DNA from: Chrysogorgia sp. JL179-B06
Taxonomy: Eukaryota > Cnidaria > Anthozoa > Scleralcyonacea > Chrysogorgiidae
Assembly (NCBI GenBank): GCA_035772405.1
Contig: JAYKKM010000032.1
Span: forward strand, 2,069,001-2,133,000
DNA: 64,000 nucleotides
Direction of reading: 5' to 3'
The stretch's first letter is position 1. Each line of letters opens with the position of its first letter. The notes under the pieces were generated by a model. It saw nothing but the letters and a program-made list of their open reading frames with translations, made no database searches and had not been told where the DNA came from. Made by a program: the position numbers and the translations under genes. Shown here piece after piece: positions 1 to 8,867 of the stretch.

Positions 1-2013
1 ATTCAACGGTAGCCTAAAGATCCAGAGGTGAAGACCAGCTACCCCTGTATGAGTATGTGTTTGATCTTCGCGAGAGGTTAGAGGAAACGTTAAAGATAGC
101 ACAAGAGCAGTTGAAGCAATCACAGAAGAGATACCAGCGATACTACAACCGGAAGACCAGACCTACAGTGTAGGTGCTTCAAGATCGGTAGCAAAGTCCT
201 CATTTTACTACCAACGGACAACAACAAGCTACTGATGCAGTGGAAGGGTCCTTTCGTTGTAGAAACGATCGTTGGAATCAATGATTATGGAATTAAGGTT
301 GGAGAGAAGACGAAAACTTTCCATGCAAATATGCTTAAAGAATACGTCGAGAGGCAACCCCAGATACACTACAAGCGCAAGACCATGCAGTCGAGAACAG
401 ATCAGTACTTCACATGGCTGGAGCAGCGATAATCGAGCGAAGTGAGTCTGGTCCAGACGAAGCAGTCGACGACGACGATTTACTAGAATTACAGTAGGAA
501 CTATGCAGTCAAAGGAGACGGCAGCAGATATAACATTGGGTCAACAACTAAACGAAGAGCAAAAGACACGGTTACAAGAACTTATCAAGCGTCACGAACG
601 CATCTTCACCGATATGCCTGGCAACGCTAACGTGATTGAGCACGAGGTCAAGTTAACGTCCGATGAGCCGGTACGATAAAAGCCTTACGCTATCCCGTAC
701 AATGTAAGAGAATCGTTAAAGAATGATGTCCAGGCAATGATGAAGATGGGTGTGATAAGGGAGTCCAAGTCCCTCAATGCGTCACCAGTGGTTATCGTCC
801 GGAAGAAGGATGGAACAAACAGAATATGCATATGCGTCGACTTTCGGAAGCTGAATCGCTTGAAGAGATATTCCAGAAGATGGCGAAGGCGAAGTACTGT
901 ACCTCAGCAAGTTAGACCTGAGCAAGGGCTATTGGCAGATACCAGTAGCGGCCAGAGATGTTCCCAAGACAGCGTTTATCACCCCCGATGGTACATTACG
1001 AGTTCGTGAAGATGCCTTTTGGTATGATGAATTCAGGTGCAACCTTAGTGAGAGGCCTTCGAAGTCTACTTAGCGACCTAAAAGGTGTCGAGACCTACAT
1101 AGACGACATCATCATATACACGGAGACATGGGAAGAACACCTTGAAATCCTGGAGGAGGTATTCTGCAGACTTTCCGACGGTGGACTGACTGCGAGACCA
1201 ACGAAATGCATTTTTGGAGCAGAAAGTATCCACGTGGTTGGACACCGAATATCGGACGGGATCAAGGGTCTTCATGAAGACAACGTAGAAGATTAGAGAT
1301 GCGAAAAGACCAAGAAGGAAATCAAAGCGTTTTGGGGTCTTACTGGTTATTATAGAGAATTCGTCCCGAATAATTACGCAGCGAAAGCGGTACTGTTATC
1401 CGACCTAACCAAGAAAGATCAGCCAAGTAAAGTCCAGTGGGAGGAGCCTCAAGAGAAAGCCTACAGTACGCTTAGGAGTGAGTTGACGAGTTCACCAATC
1501 CTTCGCCTACCTGACAAGACGAAGTCATTTACACTGAGAACCGATGCATCGGATGTCGGGATTGGCGCTATATGTTGCTGCAAGATCATGATGGAAAGTT
1601 GTCCCCTGTCAGCTTTGCCAGCAAAAAGCTTACCAGTAGAGAACAGGAATACAGTACCATCGAGAGAGAATGTCTTGTCATTGTTTGGGCTGTGAGAAAG
1701 TTCCTGATATTCCTGTATGGTTCAGAGTTCACACTCCAGACCAACCATCAGCCTTTGGTCTACCTAAACAGAGCGAAGTTCCTCAACGATCGTATCATGA
1801 GATGGGCAATGTTCCTACAGTACTACAGGATGAAGATCGAGTCTATCAAAGGAATTGAAAACGTTGGAGCTGACTATTTAAGTAGAGTTTGTTAGAAACT
1901 GTTGATCTGAACATTCGAGATAAGATGAGATAACATTTATTAGAACATTCACATTCAGTTAAGGATTTGTGATTAGAAGAAATTATTGTAAATTTCTCTT
2001 AAATAGGGAGTCA
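1..2013 (+). pseudogene. Gmr1-like Ty3/gypsy pol remnant (integrase tail, RT, RNase H)
   Basis: This is a decayed second copy of the element at 30295-35383, close to it at nucleotide level over almost its whole length. It begins in the end of the integrase core, jumps across an internal deletion of roughly 190 bp, then runs through the integrase C-terminus, reverse transcriptase (MPFGMMNSGA near 1010, TYIDDIIIYT near 1095) and RNase H (RTDASDVGIGA near 1540). Small indels and in-frame stops break it into open pieces; one stop (TAA) lies near 677. The third RNase H aspartate is changed (TNHQPL near 1741, TDHQPL in the other copy). In the RT connection near 1150-1290 this copy keeps a sensible frame where the other copy is scrambled. 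The element continues left of the window. Sure of family and decay. Confidence 0.9.
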
Positions 2014-2095
2014 TGTCACAAAATCCTAGTCAGTGTTATGTAAATAACACGAATATAGCTTCAGGGCGTGTTTGCGTGGGCGTTCTATAGACAAA
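2014..2095 (+). repeat. Truncated 3' LTR of the Gmr1-like remnant
   Basis: It follows a purine-rich tract (AAATAGGGAG) and starts TGTCACA, the LTR edge seen again at 35147-35383. It is in the normal direct orientation relative to the element. After about 82 bp (ending GTTCTATAGACAAA) the LTR stops and the 23-bp satellite begins, so the rest was lost or replaced by the array. Confidence 0.8.
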
Positions 2096-2096
2096 C

Positions 2097-2826
2097 TTTA
2101 AGAAGTTTGGGATTATAGGAACTTTAAGTTTGCGATTACAGGAACTTTAAGTTTGGGATTATAGGAACTTTAAGTTTGGGATTATAGGAACTTTAAGTTT
2201 GGGATTATAGGAACTTTAAGTTTGGGATTATAGGAACTTTAAGTTTGGGATTATAGGAACTTTAACTTTGCGATTACAGGAACTTCAAGTTTGGGATTAT
2301 AGGAACTTTAAGTTTGGGATTATAGGAACTTTAAGTTTGGGATTATAGGAACTTTAAGTTTGGGATTATAGGAACTTTAAGTTTGGGATTATAGGAACTT
2401 TAAGTTTGGGATTATAGGAACTTTAAGTTTGGGATTATAGGAACTTTAAGTTTGGGATTATAGGAACTTTAAGTTTGGGATTATAGGAACTTTAAGTTTG
2501 GGATTATAGGAACTTTAAGTTTGGGATTATAGGAACTTTAAGTTTGGGATTATAGGAACTTTAAGTTTGGGATTATAGGAACTTTAAGTTTGGGATTATA
2601 GGAACTTTAAGTTTGGGATTATAGGAACTTTAAGTTTGGGATTATAGGAACTTTAAGTTTGGGATTATAGGAACTTTAAGTTTGGGATTATAGGAACTTT
2701 AAGTTTGGGATTATAGGAACTTTAAGTTTGGGATTATAGGAACTTTAAGTTTGGGATTATAGGAACTTTAAGTTTGGGATTATAGGAACTTTAAGTTTGG
2801 GATTATAGGAACTTTAAGTTTGGGAA
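2097..2826. repeat. 23-bp satellite array, left part
   Basis: About 31 head-to-tail copies of a 23-bp unit built as GGAACTTTAAGTTTGGGATT plus ATA. Copies near the left edge carry GCGATTACAGG variants; the rest are almost identical, pointing to recent homogenisation. The array resumes after the Polinton at 19418. The last six bases (2821-2826, TGGGAA) are the left copy of the Polinton target duplication; the right copy reads TGGGAT. Confidence 0.97.
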
Positions 2827-2926
2827 AGTAGTATAGAAACTAGCGGTACCAGCACACTTTTCCATTTTTTCATGCTTCGCAATCAAAATTGAAAAGTTTG
2901 CTGTTACCGCTAGTTTCGAGACTACT
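2827..2926. repeat. Left terminal imperfect palindrome of the Polinton
   Basis: The first about 45 bases (AGTAGTATAGAAACTAGCGG onward) are repeated in inverted form up to 2926, where the complementary strand reads AGTAGTCTCGAAACTAGCGG. The tip lies near 2876. The outer and inner arms differ at fixed places (TATAG versus TCTCG, TACC versus TAAC, GCAC versus GCAA); the same differences recur at the right end. Confidence 0.93.
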
Positions 2927-2950
2927 AAAACGAGACGAAATAAATTATAC

Positions 2951-3274
2951 TCAAAAACTATCACACGCGTTTCCCAAAATAGTTTTTCGAGTATTAGTAC
3001 GTAGAAGCTGCAACTCTCTGTCGTGGCTGGTCATCCTTTTCCCGAGTACAGTATGTTTAAACCTCTCGTCTAGTTCCTCACGTTCTAAGCTAGTCTTAGC
3101 GAAGAGTTGTCGTTTGATCTCTCTAACCTGGTAGATAAATAACAACTCTTTGTTGAGTCTCGCTGTCTTTTCCTCCACTGACTCCTGACGTTCTACACTC
3201 ATTAAGTTAGTATATATTCGTATCTTTAGGTCGTTTCGTAAATTATTGTAATTAGATAGCACTGTCTCCTTCAT
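2951..3274 (-). CDS. Small charged helical Polinton protein, unassigned
   Basis: A protein of 107 residues starting with an ATG at 3274. It is rich in Glu, Lys and Arg, with a predicted long helix or coiled coil (residues about 30-90) and no Cys-rich motif. It is the last gene of the leftward block, ending 25 bases inside the left palindrome. Its start overlaps the end of the preceding short frame by about 23 bases. I do not recognise a family; a scaffold or DNA-binding role is only a guess. Confidence 0.5.
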   Translation of the reverse strand: MKETVLSNYNNLRNDLKIRIYTNLMSVERQESVEEKTARLNKELLFIYQVREIKRQLFAKTSLEREELDERFKHTVLGKRMTSHDRELQLLRTNTRKTILGNACDSF

Positions 3275-3434
3275 TCGGGGATTCCCCTTCGGGGATTTCC
3301 CCTCTAGCCATGTGGCTGAATACGTGTTTACTGGTTGTTAGTCCACCTGATAACAACCCTAAATAAGGGAGGTAGGGGGATATGTATGATATAATCTTCT
3401 CTACATCTCTTTTTAGTAACTGGTCAGTAATCAA
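3252..3434 (-). pseudogene. Open frame continuing the 3431-3799 gene after a one-base shift
   Basis: This frame encodes about 60 residues with a hydrophobic stretch (IISYISPYLPYLGLL). It has no ATG of its own near its beginning; the first usable codon is TTG inside the stop region of the upstream gene. Extended upstream, the frame stays open across an A-run near 3438-3442, where a single-base slip would connect it to the 122-residue gene. The simplest reading is a C-terminal part separated by a one-base deletion; programmed frameshifting is possible but no canonical slippery heptamer is present. Confidence 0.45.
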
Positions 3435-3799
3435 CTCGTTTTCAAGCTTTCAGGGGACTCAATAGCGTTGAACCCTCCCAACGCGTGGGCGAACTTGCTT
3501 ATTAAAAGATCACAGAGGAACACGTTCGCTTTCTCCATTCTTTTTATCTCCCATCCTTCATAGATCTTATTGATAACTTTAGATGAGGCCTTTTTAAGGT
3601 AAGCGACGGATTGATCTATCTCACCGTCCTCTGAGAGTCTTTTTAGTTCGTTTCGTTTCTTGTCTACATCAGTTTGCAAGGTGTCGTCAACTTGTGGTGT
3701 ATCGATTTGTGGTTCGTCGATCACTTCTTGTTCTGCTTCTTGTATGTCTTCGATGAGTTCATCAATTGTCTCAGGATTTTTTGTCTTACGTCTTGGCAT
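3431..3799 (-). CDS. Small acidic Polinton protein, probably truncated
   Basis: A protein of 122 residues: a basic start (MPRRKTK), an acidic low-complexity region (residues about 8-55, rich in Glu, Asp and Gln) and a helical C-terminal half. Its start overlaps the last 14 bases of the packaging ATPase gene, and the promoter-like motif (ACACGTCGTATAG) lies in that overlap. The C-terminus appears to have been cut by a frameshift (see 3252-3434). Function not recognised; small capsid-associated proteins are common at this place in Polintons. Confidence 0.55.
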   Translation of the reverse strand: MPRRKTKNPETIDELIEDIQEAEQEVIDEPQIDTPQVDDTLQTDVDKKRNELKRLSEDGEIDQSVAYLKKASSKVINKIYEGWEIKRMEKANVFLCDLLISKFAHALGGFNAIESPESLKTS

Positions 3800-4424
3800 G
3801 TCCTATACTATACGACGTGTTTTGTTTTCGCGGAATAGCTAATTCGTACGAGTATGGATGTCTTAGAAGTATCTCCAATCTTGCGTACTCGTTGTCTTTC
3901 AACTGTTTTATTATTTTCTGAATTTCCACTTTATCGACTCCGTTGAGATAATCGTCTACGATAATTTTCATATCGTTTCTGTTAGGGTTGTAGAATGTTA
4001 CTAACTTTGAGATGTTCTCACGGTATGGTTTACTAATTGAGGTTAGTTGTTGTGTTACGACTATTGTGGATAGGTTGTAGTGTCTAGCGCTAAAGGCTAG
4101 TTTAACTAGTTCGCTTGTCCTGTTTTTAACGTCCTGCCCACCAGCACAGTCGTCTAGTATTATCAACGAATTGGTGCCTTTATAAATACAAGTCAAGTAT
4201 TTAAGAAATACGTTGACCTTATCTTGCTCACACTGAATAGCGATAAAGTCTGGGTCTCTCAAGTATTTCCACTCTGTGTACGTTTTGTTCCATTCAAATG
4301 TTGGACATATAAGAATGATATACTCGAAGTGATTCATATATTCTTTCTCTATCATATCCAATAAGTAGTGTGTTTTACCACAGGCTGTCATACCAACAAT
4401 TAACATGTTAAAAGGTGTTTTCAT
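3786..4424 (-). CDS. ATP: Packaging ATPase (FtsK/HerA, A32-like)
   Basis: A P-loop ATPase of 212 residues expected to pump the genome into the capsid. Walker A is GMTACGKT at residues 11-18. Walker B is SLIILDD at about 86-92, preceded by hydrophobic beta strands, as in the A32 packaging ATPases of Polintons and large DNA viruses. A TQQ near residue 150 fits the sensor-like position after Walker B. Length is normal for the family. It lies directly downstream of the major capsid gene, with a 57-base gap that carries an ATATATAGTATT motif before its ATG. Its 3' end overlaps the next gene by 14 bases. Confidence 0.92.
   Translation of the reverse strand: MKTPFNMLIVGMTACGKTHYLLDMIEKEYMNHFEYIILICPTFEWNKTYTEWKYLRDPDFIAIQCEQDKVNVFLKYLTCIYKGTNSLIILDDCAGGQDVKNRTSELVKLAFSARHYNLSTIVVTQQLTSISKPYRENISKLVTFYNPNRNDMKIIVDDYLNGVDKVEIQKIIKQLKDNEYARLEILLRHPYSYELAIPRKQNTSYSIGHAKT
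3800..3820 (-). promoter_or_regulatory. Start-proximal A/T motif
   Basis: The minus strand reads CACGTCGTATAGTATA followed by four bases and the ATG at 3799. It matches the motif before most genes of the element (CGT, short spacer, TATA(A/G)TATA, 0-5 bases, ATG) although it lies inside the ATPase coding sequence. Confidence 0.55.
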
Positions 4425-4481
4425 ATAGAATACTATATATGTTTTAGTATTGGATTGATTGTAGATCGTTGTTGATAAGGT

Positions 4482-5687
4482 TTACAAGTCCGTCGGAGAG
4501 TACGAATACTCTACACATGACGTTCGCTGTTGTGACTTTTTAACGATTTCCATCAGTATTCCTGACTGAGTATTCACAATCCTTTTTCCAGTGGCGACTT
4601 TCGCGTTATCTTCGATAGATCTAAGGTCAACAACCAATGCGAAACCGTCTTTGTAAAACTTTTGGACAGTCATGTGCTGGTCGGAGTCTAGTCCTTGCCC
4701 AAATAGTCTTTTCGCTTCTCCCCAGAGTCTTGATTTCGGTATTCCTTGACTGTAGACCATATTTGGTACACCTTCAATAGTGAGTTTGACTGACTCTATG
4801 TTTGGGTAGACGAACTCCTCACTATCGTTTCTTATCTTATTTGTGAAGAGTAGAACGATAGCTTTCGTTGATTTTCTTGGTAGGTTAATATTTTCGTTCA
4901 CAAGTGTGATTCCTTTATCCCACTCCACAGTCTTCATTAGTGTGATGTGTTCGTATGATAGAGATCTACCAGATGAGTATAGATATGATACTTCATCAGC
5001 AATCTCTTGACTCTCGATAGTTTCATACTCCAACTCAAGGTTCTCCAACGTGTAGCCAGCCACAGCTGATCCAGATTGAGCCACCATAATATCAGACGCT
5101 TTAGGTAGTGTGATTATATACAGGTACCTGAAATTGTTGTTCATGTTGTATGGTGCGTATAGACCGTGATCTTCTAGAATCTTGTCGATTTGAACCTTTT
5201 GTTTGGTGCCATTGATAGAGAACATCAGACCATCGCTAACTTTTTGCACGTTTCCACTGGCCGCACCGCTGTCATCCTTCGATATTAACTTTCGAAGGTT
5301 CTCGTTTGCTAGACCGTATTCGATCATAGCCGTTCGCTCACTGTTAGATTTCCAGAGGTCTTTGTACGTACCGATGATGCTTTCACCGCTATTGTCGTAC
5401 ACAGTCTCACCTGCTAGTTTTACCACCAGTCTATCAAGTAGTAGTCTCGAAAGGTTGTTAAGAAACCATGATTTCACGTTCGAACTTTTAAAGTCGAATA
5501 GAATATGGAGACTGGAGGGTACCAAACAAGTGTTACCCTTTGTTTTCGGGATATCGATGTATAACTCTTCCCCTGGATTGGCTTTGTTAGGGTTTAGCGT
5601 TACAACATGACGGGTTCTTGTGCCTTTGATAGAAGATATTTCACGACGTCTATATCCGGGAAGCAACTCTTTTTCACTAGTATTCAT
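4482..5687 (-). CDS. MCP: Major capsid protein (double jelly-roll type)
   Basis: A protein of 401 residues from the ATG at 5687 (first residues MNTSEKELLPGYRRRE). An upstream in-frame ATG at 5705 exists, but the conserved TATAATATA motif lies between the two, so the downstream start is preferred. The N-terminal half has strand-rich segments typical of Polinton capsid proteins (LYIDIPKT, LVPSSLHILFDF, FLNNLSRLLLDRLVVKL, GESIIGTYKDLW); the C-terminal half carries FALVVDLRS. It is expected to form the hexon lattice. It lies between the large membrane protein gene and the packaging ATPase, the usual morphogenesis neighbourhood. The family call rests on pattern, length and context. Confidence 0.8.
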   Translation of the reverse strand: MNTSEKELLPGYRRREISSIKGTRTRHVVTLNPNKANPGEELYIDIPKTKGNTCLVPSSLHILFDFKSSNVKSWFLNNLSRLLLDRLVVKLAGETVYDNSGESIIGTYKDLWKSNSERTAMIEYGLANENLRKLISKDDSGAASGNVQKVSDGLMFSINGTKQKVQIDKILEDHGLYAPYNMNNNFRYLYIITLPKASDIMVAQSGSAVAGYTLENLELEYETIESQEIADEVSYLYSSGRSLSYEHITLMKTVEWDKGITLVNENINLPRKSTKAIVLLFTNKIRNDSEEFVYPNIESVKLTIEGVPNMVYSQGIPKSRLWGEAKRLFGQGLDSDQHMTVQKFYKDGFALVVDLRSIEDNAKVATGKRIVNTQSGILMEIVKKSQQRTSCVEYSYSPTDL

Positions 5688-5705
5688 GCTTATATTATAA
5701 CACAT
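5688..5705 (-). promoter_or_regulatory. Start-proximal A/T motif of the capsid gene
   Basis: The minus strand reads ATGTGTTATAATATAAGC and then the chosen ATG. The same GTGTTATAA-CATA arrangement precedes the fibre gene at 10500, and in both cases an out-of-place upstream ATG is created by the motif. This decides the starts. Confidence 0.55.
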
Positions 5706-5708
5706 GTT

Positions 5709-7109
5709 TTATTTCCTCTGTTTGTACTGGTCGTAGACGAACCAAGCTAGTGCTATCGCTAGGATCCATAAATTAGATGCTAACCAAGATACACCTGCAG
5801 CTCCCCACTTTAACACAGTCGCCACCATGTTTAACAGTCCAGACAGTAGAGGGCCAGCCTTTGTGGCTAGATTAGCTATAGCTTTTCCTAGTTTTCCAAG
5901 TGTTTGACCACCTTTGAAGATAACACTTCTAGCAGATATTATGATTGTGGTGATAAAAGAGGCTATGGTTATTCCTAAAGCTGAGGCACCCAACCAATTT
6001 TCCTTAAACCACTCCTTTATTTTTTGTAACCGAGTGATGTCCTCTTCTTGTTGTTCTCTAACCTCCTCAAGTTCCAATTGATCTAAGGTTCTATCCCTAG
6101 CTATCTTGAGACCTGTCAATCGTTCATACAACTCGATCTGCTTTCTGGAACCAACTTCCTCTTTATTCATAACTTCTGTAGTCTCATTAATAGCGTCCTG
6201 AAAATAATCGGCTTGCGCTCTTAGAAATTGTGGTCTAGTGTCTGGATCGATACTGTTGTTTGGGTTTAGGACGCCTCTTAACTCGCTATTTTCTTTTTCT
6301 GTTAACCCAAATACATTATCGTATCTCACTTCTGTTTCAATTACTGGGAAGTCTTCACTTGAAACTGTGGTGTCTTCTATTTTATCGTCAGTTGTTTGAG
6401 TGTCTCCTGTTATAACGTCAGTTGTTGTTGTGTCTGGGATTTGACTGACTAGCTCTTTAAACTGCTCAATCGCACTTTTACTTTTACTGTCTTTACTGTA
6501 GATTAAACCATTTTTTCCAGGTTTTAGAATTATTTTAGGTCTCAAATATTCACCATCTTTGTTTATCGGTTTGAAAAGAATAGAAACTATATTCCTTGAC
6601 ACATCGTCATTACTAAGTCTTTTTTTATACAATCTATGTATTTTTCTATCTATTAGATTGGTTCTTTTTACACCATTTACTATTAACTTTTTGTTGTCTC
6701 CTTTTAGTTCTTTCAGTCTTCTTTCGATTTCGTTCGACTCTTCAAAAGCTAAATTGAAGCTCTCATCATGGACGTCACCATATGTCACCGGTTTAGCAAA
6801 CACTACTGCTGGGGCCTTAGCGGTGACATCACTGCCCTTACTAGTGATTAACACTGTTTTCCCATCTTTTCCGCCTGTAAATAATGTCTCCATATATCTG
6901 TTTTGTACTCTGTGTGCTATGTCTCTCTTCTCCATCTCTGTTTCTACCCTAGTGATTCTGTCGTGTATACCGCTATATTCTAGTCCTGTCTCATCTTCTG
7001 TGAGTATATTATTGAGCATGTCGAACTCTTCTTCTAACTGTTTGTCTGTATATTTCTCAAACTTGTCACGGTCTTGCATTTCGATTTCATCAAATCCTCC
7101 CTCAGCCAT
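5709..7109 (-). CDS. Large Polinton protein with C-terminal membrane region
   Basis: A protein of 466 residues. The N-terminal 230 residues are charged and helical, residues about 230-260 are a Thr/Asp-rich linker, and residues about 320-370 form a Gln/Glu-rich coiled coil. The C-terminal 100 residues contain a hydrophobic segment (GITIASFITTIIISA), a Gly/Ala/Leu-rich amphipathic stretch and a final membrane helix (WILAIALAWFVYD). The start is preceded by GTAGTATATA. Polintons and adintoviruses encode membrane-active minor virion proteins near the capsid genes, and this could be one; I cannot name its family. It ends 21 bases before the capsid start. Confidence 0.7.
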   Translation of the reverse strand: MAEGGFDEIEMQDRDKFEKYTDKQLEEEFDMLNNILTEDETGLEYSGIHDRITRVETEMEKRDIAHRVQNRYMETLFTGGKDGKTVLITSKGSDVTAKAPAVVFAKPVTYGDVHDESFNLAFEESNEIERRLKELKGDNKKLIVNGVKRTNLIDRKIHRLYKKRLSNDDVSRNIVSILFKPINKDGEYLRPKIILKPGKNGLIYSKDSKSKSAIEQFKELVSQIPDTTTTDVITGDTQTTDDKIEDTTVSSEDFPVIETEVRYDNVFGLTEKENSELRGVLNPNNSIDPDTRPQFLRAQADYFQDAINETTEVMNKEEVGSRKQIELYERLTGLKIARDRTLDQLELEEVREQQEEDITRLQKIKEWFKENWLGASALGITIASFITTIIISARSVIFKGGQTLGKLGKAIANLATKAGPLLSGLLNMVATVLKWGAAGVSWLASNLWILAIALAWFVYDQYKQRK

Positions 7110-7115
7110 TATATA

Positions 7116-8195
7116 CTACTCGATATTTTGAATATCGCTTTCTGGTATCCACGAATTGTGTTTACTATCATAACCAAGCCACTTAACCAAAGCCATCTTC
7201 TTACCTCCCACCTTCTTTCTCTTCACTATCTTCTCAACTTTATAAACGTCATCTTTTTTATCAACAGCTGACAACTCTTCCTCGTAGAACTTACCGATGA
7301 TGGGTTCCCCTTCATGGTCCTCTATCTCGTACACGGTAGGGTCACCACGTATGACCTTTGTCACTTTGAATAGCTCCTCAGTGAAGTTAGCCTCGTACCC
7401 TTTCGCGAATATGCTCTTGTACTTTGATATCCTAACAGTCTCACCTACTTTAAACTTTGGTAGTGGGTAGTCACCGAAATGGTGTCCAAACAACGTCGTC
7501 CATACTTCGTTTTCGTTTTTCTTGCTAACGTCTTTAGGTTTCATTAGAATAGTACTGTGTTTGGTGTTGTTGTAATTTTCAACGAGTTGATCTAAAATGT
7601 CAATCCACTTGTACGTTCCTTTACTGTAGAAGTGTTTCCACATAGATGTCTTAAGTGTTCTGTTAAACCGTTCCACGACTGCTGCCTTTTTATCACAGTT
7701 CGTGCTGAAGTACTTCACGTTGTGTTTATCCAATAGATCCTTCACACCAACGTTGTAGAATTCCTTACCATCGTCAAACTGAACCAGCTTTGGATACTCG
7801 CCAAATCTAACCTTAGCCTTCTCTAGTAACTTTGCGACAGCCTTAGTCATGTTTTTCGTATCTTTCCTGTAGACAGGTATTGCGAAAGCATACCTACTAA
7901 GTATCTCAGTGGCTGTTAGTATCCAGTAGTACCCGTTGTTCTTGTGCTTGTACTTGCCCATATCGACCAAGTCCATCTGTATCTGCTCACCTAGATAGTC
8001 AACAAACGTTTGTCTAAACTTGTGTTTCTTAACAACTGGTTTGTACCTAGTGTATGTGTCTTGAGATTTTAGCCAGTCCTTTATCTTTGCTCTACTAACG
8101 TTTAGACCGTCTTCTTGTGCCTTTTGGTACAGCCTCTCAGCAGACTGGTAACCAGTTGATGGGTTGTAGTAAATATCTCTTAGTTCTTGCTCCAT
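7116..8195 (-). CDS. INT: Retrovirus-like integrase with chromodomain
   Basis: A protein of 359 residues from the ATG at 8195; an upstream GTG is not needed and a TGTATA motif sits just before the ATG. The catalytic core has D75 (QMDLVDMG), D141 (VQFDDGKEF) and E175 (AVVERFNRT), the D,D,E triad of the integrase superfamily. A Tyr/Ile-rich SH3-like region follows near residues 225-290. A chromodomain lies at about 310-355 (YKVEKIVKRKKV, VKWLGYDSKHNSWIPE), which may guide insertion to particular chromatin. This is the c-integrase of Polintons. It inserts the element with a 6-bp duplication, matching the flanks. All catalytic residues are present. Confidence 0.95.
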   Translation of the reverse strand: MEQELRDIYYNPSTGYQSAERLYQKAQEDGLNVSRAKIKDWLKSQDTYTRYKPVVKKHKFRQTFVDYLGEQIQMDLVDMGKYKHKNNGYYWILTATEILSRYAFAIPVYRKDTKNMTKAVAKLLEKAKVRFGEYPKLVQFDDGKEFYNVGVKDLLDKHNVKYFSTNCDKKAAVVERFNRTLKTSMWKHFYSKGTYKWIDILDQLVENYNNTKHSTILMKPKDVSKKNENEVWTTLFGHHFGDYPLPKFKVGETVRISKYKSIFAKGYEANFTEELFKVTKVIRGDPTVYEIEDHEGEPIIGKFYEEELSAVDKKDDVYKVEKIVKRKKVGGKKMALVKWLGYDSKHNSWIPESDIQNIE

Positions 8196-8200
8196 ATACA

Positions 8201-8850
8201 CTACATGATATGTAAATCTAACAGCACCTCACCAACGTTAACACTGTTATCGTCCTGATCTGTTATCTTGAACTCTAGTTGGTTGATGACTCCTTTGTTT
8301 ATTAGGATTTTCGACCCAACACCAAAATGTTGTACAGAACCCTTAAGTGTCTGCGTGCTAGTTATTGGCAGTACTGCGATACAATCACTTTTGTTACCAT
8401 TAACTATGTTGTTAGATCTGTCCACGATACTAGACGTTACTTGTATGTATTTCAGTCCTCTGTTAACGTTAACAACGTTGGGACTGGTTTTTGTGGTGGC
8501 TATTATAGTGTTTTCGTCAAATCCTAAAAGTTGTCCAAATTTAAACAGTTCTATTTGTTGATCAGTTGTTATCGTACACGTCGAGTCATATCTGTTAGCT
8601 AATACTGTAGCTTGACGTCTCCTAACTCTCTCAAGTCGTCGGCGATCATTTTAAAGGTGTGGTACCCAGGACTAAAAACGTGGTCACTACTGTTATAAGT
8701 TATCGTGTTGTTAGCTGTGGTTACGTTAACGTAATCCCAAAAGATGGTTGCCTTCTTCACTAGTAAGTGAGGGTCTGAGTTAGTTGTTAGAATTGACTCT
8801 GGTAGGTCTATAGTTTTTGTTGAACCACTAATCAATACTACCACTCTCAT
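8201..8850 (-). pseudogene. Penton-like minor capsid gene, split by a frameshift
   Basis: Two open pieces in different frames make up one gene. The first starts at the ATG at 8850 (MRVVVLISGSTKTIDLP) and stops at 8599. The second frame is open from about 8620 to 8201 and ends with NQLEFKITDQDDNSVN. A one-base shift near 8620-8635 separates them; the frame after the break has no early ATG, which argues for damage rather than two genes. The strand-rich composition without long helices and the position next to integrase suit the single-jelly-roll penton protein of Polintons, but that name is an inference. Confidence 0.55.
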
Positions 8851-8867
8851 ATAACGTACGGTATGTT
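8851..8867. promoter_or_regulatory. 17-bp divergent promoter between two ATGs
   Basis: Only 17 bases (ATAACGTACGGTATGTT) separate the start codons of the leftward penton-like gene (8850) and the rightward 383-residue gene (8868). The block is a near-palindrome centred on the CGTACG core with TATA-like flanks on both sides. It is the point from which the two gene blocks diverge. Confidence 0.6.

Noticed and set aside
3252..3434. TTG-started independent gene
   Set aside because: A TTG start is unlikely in this setting and the frame lines up with the upstream gene after a one-base slip, so it is treated as a detached C-terminal part.
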